NCBI GenBank assembly: GCA_951813535.1
Contig: OX638345.1
Location: forward strand, 2,167,158 to 2,231,157
Direction of reading: 5' to 3'
From: an uncultured Dehalococcoidia bacterium
GTDB lineage: Bacteria; Chloroflexota; Dehalococcoidia; Lucifugimonadales; UBA3495
Length of the DNA stretch: 64,000 bases
The notes beneath the pieces are model-generated. The model worked only from the letters and a program-made list of their open reading frames with translations, was not told the DNA's origin and searched no databases. The translations under genes were made by a program, and so were the position numbers. This document shows, one piece after another, positions 1 through 8,441 of the stretch (positions are counted from its first letter, which is position 1; every line of letters begins with the position of its first letter).

Positions 1-1175
1 CCCGATTCCCTGAGCTTGGCAAACGCTTCCGAGTCGTAACCCAGTTCCGCCAGCACTTCCTCGTTGTGTTCTCCCAACAGCGGAGGAGCCAATCGAAGTT
101 GGGACGGAGTCCCACGTAGCTTTATTGGCGAATTGGGAACCCGGAGGTCCGGCACGTGGGGGTGGTCGATTTCCAGGAACATTTCCCTGGCTTTGACTTG
201 TTCGTCAGCCACCACGTCCGATGTCTTGTTGATCGGTCCCACGGGAACTCCAGCGTCATCGATCACCTTTACCCAGTGCGCCACGGTGTTGGCGGAGAAA
301 ATTCCGTTCAAAAGATCAACCATCTCGCCGCGGTGCGCTACTCGATCTGGATTCGTGGCAAACTTCGGGTCGTCCTTCAAGTCGGGATGCCCGATTGCGT
401 TGCAGAATCGCTCCCAAAGGTTCGGGTTGGCGACCCCCAGAATGAAAAAGCCATCTGAGGCTTGGAAACTCTGGTAGGGGACAAGGCTCGGGTGGCCGGA
501 GCCGAGGCGATGCGGCTCGATACCGGTGCCGATAAACCCGGTGGCGTGGTAGCTCATGGCGGCCACCTGCCCGTCCAACAGGGCCGTGTCGATAAGCTGG
601 CCTTCGCCGGTCTTGTCGCGGTGGTAAAGGGCGGTGACGATGGACCCGTAGGCGAGCATGCCGGTGAACAGGTCCACCAAGGAGAACCCCACGCGCTGGG
701 GAGGGCCGTTTGGATCGCCGGTCAAGTGCATCAATCCGCTGTAGGCCTGGATGATCAGGTCGTAACCGGGTTTGTTGGCCATGGGACCGGTGCGACCGTA
801 GCCGGAGATGGTGCAATAAACGATGTCGGGATTGATGTCCTTGATGTCCTCGTAGCCCAGGCCCATGCGGGCCAGGGTGCCGGCACGGAAGCTTTCGATC
901 ATCACGTCGGCTTCCGTCGCCAGCTTTTTCACGATGTCCAGCCCTTCATCGGACTTGAGGTTGACGGACAGGCTGCGTTTGTTCCGGTTGAACGACATGA
1001 ACTGGGTGCTCTCGCCGTTCCAGATGGGTGGCCACTTGCGGGTTTCGTCGCCGTCGTTGGGCTCTTCGATCTTGACGACATCGGCCCCCATATCGGCGAG
1101 ATTCTGAGTGCAAAACGGCCCCGCAAGGGTACGGGTCAGGTCGACGACCTTGATGTTTTCCAGAGGCTGAGACAT
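1..1175 (-). CDS. Family III CoA-transferase (CaiB/BaiF), 3' end cut by window edge
   Basis: The protein starts at the ATG at 1175 and runs off the left edge after 391 codons, so only the last few residues are missing. Family III enzymes move CoA between carboxylic acids through an aspartyl-CoA thioester. The N-terminal VVDLTRTLAGPF and the GADVVKIEEP segment are typical. The catalytic Asp is present at about residue 168 (FSLVDLFTG), followed by TGEGQ at the usual distance. The substrate cannot be read from sequence. It is divergent from the ribokinase gene; both have promoter-like sequences in the 116-bp gap. Family assignment is firm, substrate unknown. Confidence 0.9.
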   Translation of the reverse strand, partial: MSQPLENIKVVDLTRTLAGPFCTQNLADMGADVVKIEEPNDGDETRKWPPIWNGESTQFMSFNRNKRSLSVNLKSDEGLDIVKKLATEADVMIESFRAGTLARMGLGYEDIKDINPDIVYCTISGYGRTGPMANKPGYDLIIQAYSGLMHLTGDPNGPPQRVGFSLVDLFTGMLAYGSIVTALYHRDKTGEGQLIDTALLDGQVAAMSYHATGFIGTGIEPHRLGSGHPSLVPYQSFQASDGFFILGVANPNLWERFCNAIGHPDLKDDPKFATNPDRVAHRGEMVDLLNGIFSANTVAHWVKVIDDAGVPVGPINKTSDVVADEQVKAREMFLEIDHPHVPDLRVPNSPIKLRGTPSQLRLAPPLLGEHNEEVLAELGYDSEAFAKLRES

Positions 1176-1207
1176 CGTTCGGGTCCTCGCTTTTTCAGGT
1201 TTGGCGG

Positions 1208-1216
1208 ATTATAGCA
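1208..1216 (-). promoter_or_regulatory. Extended -10 promoter for the CoA-transferase
   Basis: Read on the minus strand this is TGCTATAAT, a consensus -10 with the TGn extension, 33 bases upstream of the ATG. The -35 position holds only a weak TCAACG. The same nine bases occur before tRNA-Gln and before the MFS gene in this window. Confidence 0.6.
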
Positions 1217-1232
1217 TGGGGGTAATCCCACG

Positions 1233-1261
1233 TTGACGCGTGCCAAGTCAGGTGTTAGCGT
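1233..1261 (+). promoter_or_regulatory. Putative sigma70-type promoter for the ribokinase
   Basis: TTGACG at 1233-1238, a 17-base spacer, then TAGCGT at 1256-1261. Transcription would start near 1268, about 25 bases before the ATG at 1292. The -10 is imperfect. Confidence 0.45.
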
Positions 1262-1291
1262 GAGCCCGAATTTTCGTTATGTCAGGTTTAG

Positions 1292-2227
1292 ATGACGCGT
1301 GAACGCGGTGGCCGCCCGCTGATCCTGTCCCTGGGTGGCATCAACATGGATCTGGTCACATTCTCGCATCGCCTGCCGGCGGACGGTGAGACAGTGGTGG
1401 GCGACCGGTTCGTGACGTATCCAGGGGGGAAGGGAGCCAACCAGGCAGTAGCGGCGGCGCGGATGGGCGCCCGCTCGGCGATGGTCGGGCGGGTTGGCGA
1501 CGATATGTTCGGACCTCAACTCACCGATTTGTTGCGGTCGGCGGATGTGGAGACGGACGCAGTCGGGGTGACTGCGGGTACTAATTCCGGTATTGCGGTT
1601 ATCAGCGTGGGGGAAAGCGGCGAGAACCGGATCGTGCAAGTACTCGGGGCAAACGACACGTGCGGCGATGCTGAATACGATGCCATCGCGGCGCTGCTCC
1701 CCCAGGCGTCGGCGCTGATGCTGCAGTTGGAAGTGTCGATTGACCTGTCGATCAAGGTGGCCGCGCTGGCGGCATCGCAGGGCGTCGCGGTAATCCTCGA
1801 TCCCGGTCCCGTGCGATCGGTGCCTGACGAGTTTTATCGCCATGTCTCCGTGATCACACCCAACGAGACCGAGGCGCAGGCCCTGGTGGGGTATCCAGTG
1901 ACGGATATGCGGACCGCGGCCCCTGCAGCGGCTGAGTTGTTGGCAAGAGGAGTCGGCTCGACGGTGATCAAGTTGGGCGCTCGAGGGGCATATTGGGCCG
2001 ACGGGGACGGCAGCGGGGAGGTATCCCCATTCGCAGTGGAGGCCGTCGACACCGTGGCCGCCGGTGACGCGTTCAACGGCGCCATGGCGGTGGCGCTTTC
2101 CCACGGACAATCGGTGGCGACGGCGGTACGATGGGGATGCGCGGCCGGCGCGCTGTCGGTGACGCGGGTTGGGGCGCAGGATTCTATGCCCGAACGCGAT
2201 GCCGTGCTGGCGTTGCTGGATCAATAG
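1292..2227 (+). CDS. rbsK: Ribokinase-like PfkB family sugar kinase
   Basis: A 311-residue kinase of the PfkB/ribokinase family, which phosphorylates a sugar, normally D-ribose to ribose-5-phosphate. The family signature PGGKGANQA is at residues 44-52, ITPNETEA at 188-195, and the anion-hole/catalytic motif DTVAAGDAF at 253-261 with Asp259 as the expected base. The length matches ribokinases. The start at 1292 has an AGG about six bases upstream. No ribose transporter or regulator lies beside it, so ribose is the best guess; another pentose or nucleoside is possible. Confidence 0.88.
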   Translation: MTRERGGRPLILSLGGINMDLVTFSHRLPADGETVVGDRFVTYPGGKGANQAVAAARMGARSAMVGRVGDDMFGPQLTDLLRSADVETDAVGVTAGTNSGIAVISVGESGENRIVQVLGANDTCGDAEYDAIAALLPQASALMLQLEVSIDLSIKVAALAASQGVAVILDPGPVRSVPDEFYRHVSVITPNETEAQALVGYPVTDMRTAAPAAAELLARGVGSTVIKLGARGAYWADGDGSGEVSPFAVEAVDTVAAGDAFNGAMAVALSHGQSVATAVRWGCAAGALSVTRVGAQDSMPERDAVLALLDQ

Positions 2228-2262
2228 GCTTGCGGGCAATATCACGGCTGCGAACCAGTGCG

Positions 2263-2763
2263 ATGACCAGTGGGGACAAATTCTGCGCCGGATGCGGGAC
2301 TCGCTTGGCCCTGAAAGAACACGAGGGTCGGGAACGCCCGGTGTGCCCGCGATGCGGGCGCGTGGTCTACTACGATCCGAAACTGGCGGCGGCGTGCGTC
2401 ATTGAAAGGGATGGCCGGACGCTGATGGTGAGGCGGGCCGTGCAGACTGGCTACGGACTGTGGAGCATGCCGGGCGGTTATGTCGACCGGGGAGAAACGG
2501 TGGAGACCGCGGCAGCGCGGGAGGTAGAAGAAGAGGCGGGCCTGCTGGTCGAGATCGATCGGCTGATCGGGCTCTTCTCGGATGCGGGCAATCCGGTCGT
2601 GGTGGCAGCGTATGCGGCGTCAGAGGTGGGGGGCGTACTGGCGCCGGGACCCGAATCTTTGGACGTGGGGTTTTTTGCGCTGGATGACCTGCCGCCATTG
2701 GCCTTTCCCAGAGACGAGCAGATCCTGAGGCGCTGGCAACGGATTCGCAGCCAACACTCGTGA
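2263..2763 (+). CDS. Zinc-ribbon Nudix hydrolase
   Basis: A 166-residue protein with two parts. Residues 5-30 hold a zinc ribbon (FCAGCG then CPRCG). Residues about 70-95 hold a complete Nudix box: GGYVDRGE, seven residues, then REVEEEAGL, the metal-binding core that hydrolyses nucleoside diphosphates linked to another moiety. Zinc ribbon plus Nudix resembles the C-terminal half of NADH pyrophosphatase NudC and stand-alone ADP-ribose pyrophosphatases. I chose the ATG at 2263 because the longer frame overlaps the ribokinase gene and the ribbon starts right here. The next gene starts 10 bases after the stop. Confidence 0.85.
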   Translation: MTSGDKFCAGCGTRLALKEHEGRERPVCPRCGRVVYYDPKLAAACVIERDGRTLMVRRAVQTGYGLWSMPGGYVDRGETVETAAAREVEEEAGLLVEIDRLIGLFSDAGNPVVVAAYAASEVGGVLAPGPESLDVGFFALDDLPPLAFPRDEQILRRWQRIRSQHS

Positions 2764-2773
2764 GCGGGGGGCT

Positions 2774-3520
2774 ATGTCACTGATGCGTCGCCTGGCCCCG
2801 GTTCGCGGTTTGGCCGAACAGGCAGGCCGTACGCTGCTGGATGCGCTGTACCCGTTGGAATGCGCGGGATGTGGTGGCTCGGGCAAGATCATCTGCGACC
2901 GATGTGCGCAGGATTTGCCGTGCTTGGTTCCGCCATATTGCCGGGTCTGCGCTGCGTACACTGAGTTCGAACTTTGCCAGGCTTGCGCACAGTCAGGACG
3001 GCAGTTTGACGGTGTGCGAGCGCCATACCGATATGAAGGAAGCATCCGGCAGGCAATCCTGGCTCTGAAATATGGGGGCATCAAGGCCGCAGCCCCGCAA
3101 CTGGGCGACATGCTTGCTGACTACCTTGAAGCGAATCCGCTCCCGGGCAACTTGGTCGCGCCGGTACCGATGCATACGAGCCGGCGGCGGGAGCGCGGCT
3201 ACAACCAGGCGGAACTGCTGGCCCGGCGGGTAGCCGGACGTTGCGACATTCCCTATCATGCTGGTCTGTTGGCCCGGACCCGCAGAGTTGACCCCCAGGC
3301 CGGGATGACGAGCGCGGCCAGCAGGGCGACAAACGTTGCAGACAGCGTGGTAGTGTCGCCGGACAACGAGGTGAGCGGCAGGCAAGTCATCCTCGTGGAT
3401 GATGTGGCCACGACCGGGAGCACGCTGAACGCGTGCTCGGCGGCGCTCAAGGAGGCTGGCGCTGCGACGGTCTGGTGCCTGACGATAGCCGTGGTCGGGA
3501 GCCATCGCACGGGCGAGTGA
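2774..3520 (+). CDS. comF: ComF family phosphoribosyltransferase-fold protein
   Basis: A 248-residue ComF-type protein. The N-terminus has cysteine pairs typical of the ComF double zinc finger (CAGCG, CDRC, CRVC, CQAC between residues 30 and 70). The C-terminal half is a type I phosphoribosyltransferase fold: PVPMHTSRRRERGYNQAE precedes the PRPP-binding loop ILVDDVATTGST near residues 200-213. ComF proteins are linked to DNA uptake in naturally competent bacteria, but the enzyme activity is not established. The start follows the Nudix stop by 10 bases (GAGCGGGGG as ribosome site), so the two are probably cotranscribed. No other competence gene is nearby apart from cinA 10 kb away. Confidence 0.88.
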   Translation: MSLMRRLAPVRGLAEQAGRTLLDALYPLECAGCGGSGKIICDRCAQDLPCLVPPYCRVCAAYTEFELCQACAQSGRQFDGVRAPYRYEGSIRQAILALKYGGIKAAAPQLGDMLADYLEANPLPGNLVAPVPMHTSRRRERGYNQAELLARRVAGRCDIPYHAGLLARTRRVDPQAGMTSAASRATNVADSVVVSPDNEVSGRQVILVDDVATTGSTLNACSAALKEAGAATVWCLTIAVVGSHRTGE

Positions 3521-3590
3521 CCGTCGGGTTTGGCGGCAAGCGCCTGGTTGAACGGCTTGCATCGGAACAGGTCTCTCTCGTACCCAGATT

Positions 3591-3682
3591 GTCATCAGGA
3601 GGAACAGAGCGATGCGGCGATCTCGTCGCTGAAAGAGACCCCGATTGCCGTTTCGAGATTGCCACGCTGCGCTCGCAATGAC
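3591..3682. repeat. Imperfect inverted-repeat (MITE/REP-like) element
   Basis: About 92 bp between comF and the Asp-box gene. The left end reads GTCAT...GCGGCGATCTC and the right end, reverse complemented, reads GTCATTGCGAGCG...GGCAATCTC, so the ends form an imperfect terminal inverted repeat of about 30 bp. The right end matches the GTCATTGCGAGC-type short interspersed repeat seen in many environmental bacterial genomes. It codes for nothing obvious and could fold into a long hairpin. Confidence 0.6.
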
Positions 3683-3798
3683 GTTTTGCTCAAAGCGGAT
3701 ATGCTCGGGGGCAGGTCCAGTTTGACATCCTACTGGCGGTCTGCTGAAATGGCGGCAACGGCTACCAAACCGACACCAAAGGATCAGGAGGCAGCATC

Positions 3799-4788
3799 AT
3801 GGCAGGCAACACTATCGTTTACGTTGGCGCCGAAGCCAGCGGACTGTACCGAAAGACGGCGGGCGATGCTCACTGGGATCTGCTCACCGACGGACTCGCG
3901 CCGGCCACACAGGCGCGGGCCATTGCCATTCATCCCAACGACCCGCGCACGATCTTTTGTGGCACGCAGCGGGGCGTTTATCGCAGCACGGACGGCGGCG
4001 ATCACTGGCAGCGGATGAACATGAACGAGGGACGGGTGGTGTGGTCCATTCGGTTCCACCCCAATGACGCCAATATCATGTTCCTGGGCACCGAGGGCGC
4101 CGAGGTATACAAGAGCGAAGACGGCGGCGAGAACTGGGGACACATCGCGACGGTGTCGAACCCGTCACAGGTGCAGATGGCGTTTGCCATGCGCATCCTG
4201 GGCATCGACATTGAATCCAGCAACCCGGACAACATGTACGCGGCTTTGGAAGTGGGTGGCGCGGCGAGCAGCACGGACGGCGGGCACACCTGGACGATCC
4301 GCAACAGCGAGTTCGCCGGCGACGTGGACCTGCTGGACCTTCACGGCGTGGCCGTGGGCGGCGCAGATTCGCAGTCGGTGCTGATCTCCAACCGCACGGG
4401 CGTGTGGCGGAGCGCTGACCGGGGAGCGTCGTGGCAGGACTGTCAATTCGACCGGTTCTCGGACATCAAGTACTCGCGCGGCATAGTTCGCGACCCCAGC
4501 GATCCGAACACGCTGTACGCCTGCGTGGGCATGAACTTCGGGAGCGAGGAAGGCGGCGTGATGAGGACTACCAACCTGGGCGAGTCCTGGGAGCGGTTTG
4601 ACCAGGGCATCACCGCTGGCAGCACCACCTTCGGCGTAGCAGTGAACCGGCAGGACCCGTCGCAGGTCTACTTCTGCACGCGGCGCGGCCAGGTGTTCGG
4701 CACCCATGATGGTGGCGCTAACTGGACGCAGGACGCGCTGCCGGAGATGGCTCAGAACGTGATCAGCGTGGCGTGCACCTCGGCATAA
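3799..4788 (+). CDS. Asp-box (BNR/sialidase-like) beta-propeller protein
   Basis: A 329-residue protein with six Asp-box motifs (S-x-D-x-G-x-x-W), among them YRSTDGGDHW, YKSEDGGENW, SSTDGGHTW, WRSADRGASW and FGTHDGGANW, spaced 40-60 residues apart. This predicts a six-bladed beta-propeller of the sialidase/VPS10/photosynthesis-stability-factor superfamily. There is no signal peptide and no membrane segment, so it looks cytoplasmic, and I see no sialidase arginine triad. AGGAGG lies seven bases before the ATG at 3799. A rho-independent terminator follows. The function is unknown; Asp boxes are structural and do not show an activity. Confidence 0.8.
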   Translation: MAGNTIVYVGAEASGLYRKTAGDAHWDLLTDGLAPATQARAIAIHPNDPRTIFCGTQRGVYRSTDGGDHWQRMNMNEGRVVWSIRFHPNDANIMFLGTEGAEVYKSEDGGENWGHIATVSNPSQVQMAFAMRILGIDIESSNPDNMYAALEVGGAASSTDGGHTWTIRNSEFAGDVDLLDLHGVAVGGADSQSVLISNRTGVWRSADRGASWQDCQFDRFSDIKYSRGIVRDPSDPNTLYACVGMNFGSEEGGVMRTTNLGESWERFDQGITAGSTTFGVAVNRQDPSQVYFCTRRGQVFGTHDGGANWTQDALPEMAQNVISVACTSA

Positions 4789-4820
4789 TTGCATCGAGGA
4801 TCACGAATCTAGGCAAAACG

Positions 4821-4850
4821 AGGGGCGGGTCCGAAAACCCGCCCCTTATT
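4821..4850. terminator. Bidirectional rho-independent terminator
   Basis: A perfect 10-bp stem, AGGGGCGGGT (4821-4830) with ACCCGCCCCT (4837-4846), and a six-base loop, followed by TTATT on the plus strand. It separates the convergent Asp-box gene and the HMG-CoA-lyase-like gene. Confidence 0.85.
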
Positions 4851-4869
4851 GCTGCCTACCCGCTTGGCT

Positions 4870-6063
4870 TTAGCTGCTGGCTTTGGGGAGCCAGTCCTGG
4901 TTCCAGGGGAAATCGTCCGCGCCGGAGCCGAAGGCCGGCTGGCCCTGATCGATGCGGTCGCGATAGGGGCTGGTGACGGGCTCGCGGTAGGGGTACAGGC
5001 CGCCTTCGTACATCTGCTCGCCCTTCTTGAAGTGGGTCGCCTGTTCCAGGGTTTCCACGAAGGGCATGTTGATGTCGTATAGGTTGCCGGCGCTGGCGCG
5101 GGGTCGAGGACCGGCCTTGGAGACGTGTCCGTAGAGTTCCCGTCCGATGATCCGCTCGGCGGCCCAGACGCAGTCGACCAGCTTGTCGATGTCGACACCC
5201 GTCGGGATACCCATATCCTCCATCATGTGGAGCAGGTCTTCGGTAGGAGCCATACCGGTGGCGCGCCCATTTCCGCAGTAGGGGCAGCCACCGAATCCAC
5301 CGATGGTGCCGTCGAGTTCAAGGGTATCCTCAGGGCCGAGAACGCGCATGGCGGCGTACGCGGACGCGATAGCCATGTTGCGGCCATTGTGGAGGTGCAG
5401 CCGGAAGTGATTGATCTCCGGCCACCGCTCCTTGACGCGAGTGATGCTCTCCTCGACCTTTGCCGGCGTGCAGTGGCTCATGGGGTCTCCCATGGAGCAA
5501 CTGCGCACGTTGATGCCGGCCTCTTCCCACAAACCGTGCTGGTACTCCATGAGGGTCATCAGGGTGTCAACTTCGAACTCGCCGAGGAAGTTGGAGCCCC
5601 AGGAGGCGTTGCAGCCAATGCCGGCCTCAGTGATCCCCATCTCCTGAGCCTGGGCGATGATGGCGGGCCAGCGCTCCATCTCATCCATCTGGCTGCGGTT
5701 GGTGTTGCGCCGGGCGAACACGTCGCACAGGTGACAGCTGAGCCGAGGATAAGTATCGCGCTCGATGGTCAGGGGCGGCGAGTAAGCGCGAGCGCGCTCC
5801 ACTCCACGAGCGTTCAGCGCGAGAGCGGTGTAGGTGACGCCCAGCTTCGGCGTGAACTTGGTGACGATTTCGTCGATCCGCTCCATCTGGGGAGTCCACC
5901 GGGGACTGACGAAGGAACCGACAACGATGCTGGTGAGCCCGGTTTCGGACAGCATATCGAGGAGCTCGACCTTGTCGTCAACGGAAATGTTGGCGTCCTC
6001 GATTTGCATGCCTTCGCGCATGCCCTCTTCCTTATAATGAACGGTGGGCCATTGGTTTGGCAT
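4870..6063 (-). CDS. Hydroxymethylglutaryl-CoA lyase-like (HMGL/DRE-TIM) enzyme
   Basis: A 397-residue DRE-TIM metallolyase. EEGMREGMQ near residues 12-20 matches the catalytic Arg segment (D/E-G-x-R-x-G-x-Q) of HMG-CoA lyase. HLHNGRNMA near 225 gives the metal-binding histidines, and GGFGGCPYC near 262 matches the GGxGGCP signature. The usual alanine after GGCPY is Cys and there are about two extra residues before the TED, so this is a divergent subgroup; isopropylmalate/homocitrate synthase relatives are less likely because of GGCP. AAGGAG six bases before the ATG and a strong promoter at 6134-6163 support the start. Probable substrate is a 3-hydroxy-3-methylacyl-CoA. Confidence 0.82.
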   Translation of the reverse strand: MPNQWPTVHYKEEGMREGMQIEDANISVDDKVELLDMLSETGLTSIVVGSFVSPRWTPQMERIDEIVTKFTPKLGVTYTALALNARGVERARAYSPPLTIERDTYPRLSCHLCDVFARRNTNRSQMDEMERWPAIIAQAQEMGITEAGIGCNASWGSNFLGEFEVDTLMTLMEYQHGLWEEAGINVRSCSMGDPMSHCTPAKVEESITRVKERWPEINHFRLHLHNGRNMAIASAYAAMRVLGPEDTLELDGTIGGFGGCPYCGNGRATGMAPTEDLLHMMEDMGIPTGVDIDKLVDCVWAAERIIGRELYGHVSKAGPRPRASAGNLYDINMPFVETLEQATHFKKGEQMYEGGLYPYREPVTSPYRDRIDQGQPAFGSGADDFPWNQDWLPKASS

Positions 6064-6133
6064 AGGATTCTCCTTGCGCCGGAAGGCGCGGATGCATAAT
6101 TTACAAGGGCGCGCTCACGCGCGGAATGCCAGA

Positions 6134-6163
6134 ATTCTAGGGTTGGGCTGCTGGCATTGTCAA
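6134..6163 (-). promoter_or_regulatory. Sigma70-type promoter for the HMGL-like gene
   Basis: On the minus strand, TTGACA (6163-6158), an 18-base spacer and TAGAAT (6139-6134). It lies about 70 bases before the ATG at 6063. One of the best matches to consensus in the window. Confidence 0.7.
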
Positions 6164-6882
6164 GGAAATGTCAGGCGGGCCCGGAGCCGCCGATCGATGT
6201 GGCCTCAAGGCAACAGCAGGCTCAGATTGGTGGCGCGAGGAGCCGCGTTCGGGTATCGCCCAAGCGGGCCGCAGGGGTACGGTTTGAGTGACGCGTGTTC
6301 CTCCAATCCAGCCGGCAGCCTGGCGCCGGTTGGCCCTGAGCGATCCGCGTGGGGATTCTGGAGCTGTCGGATGCGTGTTGACTGCGGTCGCGTGTGTGCC
6401 AAGATTCTTGAGTTAGTAGGCTGAACCGGGTCGACGGACCGGTGCCGGACGGTTGACCTGCCAGACTGGAGGCAAACTGTTGCAATAGGAGGGCTTCCCG
6501 GCGGCAGTTCCGGATTTGGCCGGCGATTTTGCGGTGGCTACGGCCCAGGGTTTCATCAGCCCTGCGGCCGGTGTTTTTGCTCTTATTTCCCGATCCCCAG
6601 GCATGGCGTGCTGCGCCAGACGAGACTATTTCGGTTCAAACCACCGGGGACAGTCACCTGCCGATGCGGATAGCGACTTGGTTGCCGATGCTCGTGGCCG
6701 TTTTGTATGGGACCTGGTGGAAGAAGAGATCATCGCCTTCACGGTCAATATGGCGTTGAGGTTTCAGGCAACGCCGATGGCGGGCGTCATCAGTTTAGGT
6801 TCAGCACCCGGCCTGGTGGGTTGGGCTGTCCCCGCAGCGGCGCGATTTGCACAACTCCGCTGAGGTTCGCGCTTGACCGCGT
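6164..6882. other. Non-coding or decayed stretch, no supported gene
   Basis: About 720 bases between the promoter above and the end of speB. Open frames exist, the longest about 115 codons on the plus strand at 6516-6863, but none has a recognisable domain, a good ribosome site or a conserved-looking composition. It may be a decayed gene. I see no RNA gene in it. Confidence 0.5.
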
Positions 6883-7782
6883 TCAGCGAGGGCCGAGGAC
6901 CAGGGCGTATGCGATCATCTTGTAGACCAGTTTGGCGGCGGTATACGAGTGGGCGGGCAAGCCCAGATCGGGGGCCAGTTCGCACACGTCGAAGCCCACA
7001 ATGTGGGACTCCTCCGACACCCTCCGGAGCAGACCCGTCAATTCCGACCAGCGCATCCCCCCGGGCTCCGGAGTACCCACGGCCGGCATTTCGGCAGGGT
7101 CCAGGACATCGAGGTCGACGCTGACGTACACACGAGGACCAAGGCTAGAGATTATGTCAGGTATGCAATCTTCGCCCGCTGGCGGCCAGTAGCACGTGGG
7201 GATGTCGTTGCTGTCTATGTAATCCTTTTCTTCGAGGGCCAGGGTGCGGACACCGACCAGGGAAACGGGACAGCGCTCGGAGAGGCGACGGGCTCCGGAA
7301 CTGTGACCCCAACGGGTCCCCAGATATTCGTCCCGCAGGTCGGCGTGGGCGTCTATGTAGAGAACTGAGAGGTCAGGATCACGGTCAAGGTGGGCGAACG
7401 CCGAGCCGATAGTGGAGGAATGATCGCCTCCGATGACGCCGGTCAGCTTCCCGGAACCCTGGGCCGCGTAGTGAGAGACTGCCGTACGAACCCGTTCCAC
7501 CATTTGTCGCGGGTCGCCGACTTGGGGTTCCAGAGGTGGGGCCGTATGGACGCCGAGATCCGCGACGTCGACGCCGAGCTCGATATCATAGTCTTCCAAT
7601 GCGGCGGATGCGGCGATGATGGCGGCGGGGCCATGGCGCGCACCGGTGCGAAAAGACGTGGTGCTATCGATGGGGACGGGAATCAGGACGGCGCCAGCGG
7701 TATCCAGCGCAGATTGCTGTGGCGGCAGAGCCAGAAAGTTGGTCGGCGTCCACGGGACGGGCGGGATCCAAGGATCAGGCAA
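6883..7782 (-). CDS. speB: Agmatinase / ureohydrolase family
   Basis: A ureohydrolase of about 299 residues. The dimanganese motifs are all visible: GGDHS, DAHADLR and SVDLDVLDP, followed by GTPEPGG, which is typical of agmatinases. Agmatinase converts agmatine to putrescine and urea. I place the start at the TTG at 7782, which overlaps the last bases of speD (TTGCCTGA), because NFLALPP follows soon after, as in other agmatinases. An in-frame ATG at 7878 would overlap speD by over 100 bases. Coupling with speD makes a polyamine role the natural reading; arginase or another guanidino-hydrolase cannot be excluded. Confidence 0.85.
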   Translation of the reverse strand: MPDPWIPPVPWTPTNFLALPPQQSALDTAGAVLIPVPIDSTTSFRTGARHGPAAIIAASAALEDYDIELGVDVADLGVHTAPPLEPQVGDPRQMVERVRTAVSHYAAQGSGKLTGVIGGDHSSTIGSAFAHLDRDPDLSVLYIDAHADLRDEYLGTRWGHSSGARRLSERCPVSLVGVRTLALEEKDYIDSNDIPTCYWPPAGEDCIPDIISSLGPRVYVSVDLDVLDPAEMPAVGTPEPGGMRWSELTGLLRRVSEESHIVGFDVCELAPDLGLPAHSYTAAKLVYKMIAYALVLGPR

Positions 7783-8206
7783 CGGGCGAGCCGGATGCGG
7801 CGGTGTGCAACAGGGTGCGCTGGCGCTGGGTCTCCCGAGCGCCCTGGTCCGCGTCGAGCCATTCCAGACCGCGGTCAAGCACCCAGGTTTTCACGCTCCG
7901 CAAGTCGAACAGCGATCGAGCGTCGGCAAGGGCCTGTTCGTGGTCAAAGGACTTGCACGAGAACACGTCGATGTTCACGTAGTCGCGCTCTGGGAAGGTG
8001 TGGACGCTGATGTGGCTCTCGGCGATGATGACGAAGCCGGAGATACCGTTGTCGGCTGGTTTCGGTCCGTGGTATTCCAGCACTTCCGGTTCGGTGATCC
8101 TGGTCATCCCCAGGGCGACCGGATATTCGTCGAGGAAGGATCGCAAGCGGTCGGTGTCCCACATCAAGGCGTGGTCGCCGCCGAAACCGTCAATGATCAA
8201 GTGCAT
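7775..8206 (-). CDS. speD: S-adenosylmethionine decarboxylase proenzyme
   Basis: A 143-residue bacterial-type AdoMet decarboxylase. It supplies decarboxylated SAM, the aminopropyl donor for spermidine. Self-cleavage between Glu63 and Ser64 (AESHIS) should produce the pyruvoyl group. His69 and Cys84 (VFSC) are at the places of the conserved processing and proton-donor residues. It is first in a two-gene operon with speB. No spermidine synthase is seen in the window. The leader carries a promoter and a terminator-like hairpin, see the leader entry. Confidence 0.93.
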   Translation of the reverse strand: MHLIIDGFGGDHALMWDTDRLRSFLDEYPVALGMTRITEPEVLEYHGPKPADNGISGFVIIAESHISVHTFPERDYVNIDVFSCKSFDHEQALADARSLFDLRSVKTWVLDRGLEWLDADQGARETQRQRTLLHTAASGSPVA

Positions 8207-8227
8207 CCTTCTGCCGAGCCCCCGCCG

Positions 8228-8280
8228 ATAAAATAAGCCCCGTAAGGACGGGGCCGCGCCGTCTTGTGAAATTGCGGCGC
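8228..8280 (-). promoter_or_regulatory. speD leader with terminator-like hairpin (candidate attenuator)
   Basis: On the minus strand, between promoter and speD, two hairpins occur in tandem. The first pairs GCGCCG (8280-8275) with CGGCGC (8261-8256). The second is a perfect 7-bp GCCCCGT/ACGGGGC stem (8254-8248 with 8243-8237) followed directly by TTATTTTAT, the layout of an intrinsic terminator. No gene ends here that would need it, since the neighbours diverge. Premature termination control of speD is an inference. The first stem may start at or just before the transcription start. Confidence 0.45.
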
Positions 8281-8282
8281 AT

Positions 8283-8311
8283 AGAATATCATAGCCGCCA
8301 CGCTAATTCAA
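8283..8311 (-). promoter_or_regulatory. Putative promoter for speD-speB
   Basis: TTGAAT (8311-8306), a 17-base spacer and TATTCT (8288-8283) on the minus strand, about 80 bases before speD. Confidence 0.5.
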
Positions 8312-8360
8312 AGGGTGAAATCCGCAGCCGCTGCTCATTGGCGCCGAGGTCGCAAATCCG

Positions 8361-8388
8361 TTGACCCGGCGTCGGCGTATGCTAGCCA
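8361..8388 (+). promoter_or_regulatory. Putative promoter for the ABC-transporter operon
   Basis: TTGACC at 8361-8366, a 16-base spacer and TAGCCA at 8383-8388. If real, the upstream in-frame TTG at 8361 is part of the -35 and not a start codon, which supports the ATG at 8442. Confidence 0.4.
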
Positions 8389-8441
8389 ACCGTAATCCCG
8401 GTTGTACCGTACCAATTCGAGCCCGACGGGCGGGAAAAATC

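Noticed and set aside
5125-6099. A 324-codon open frame on the plus strand
   Set aside because: Antisense to the HMG-CoA-lyase-like gene, which has catalytic motifs, ribosome site and promoter.
6516-6863. A 115-codon frame on the plus strand in the empty stretch
   Set aside because: No domain, no ribosome site and no context; left as a non-coding or decayed region.
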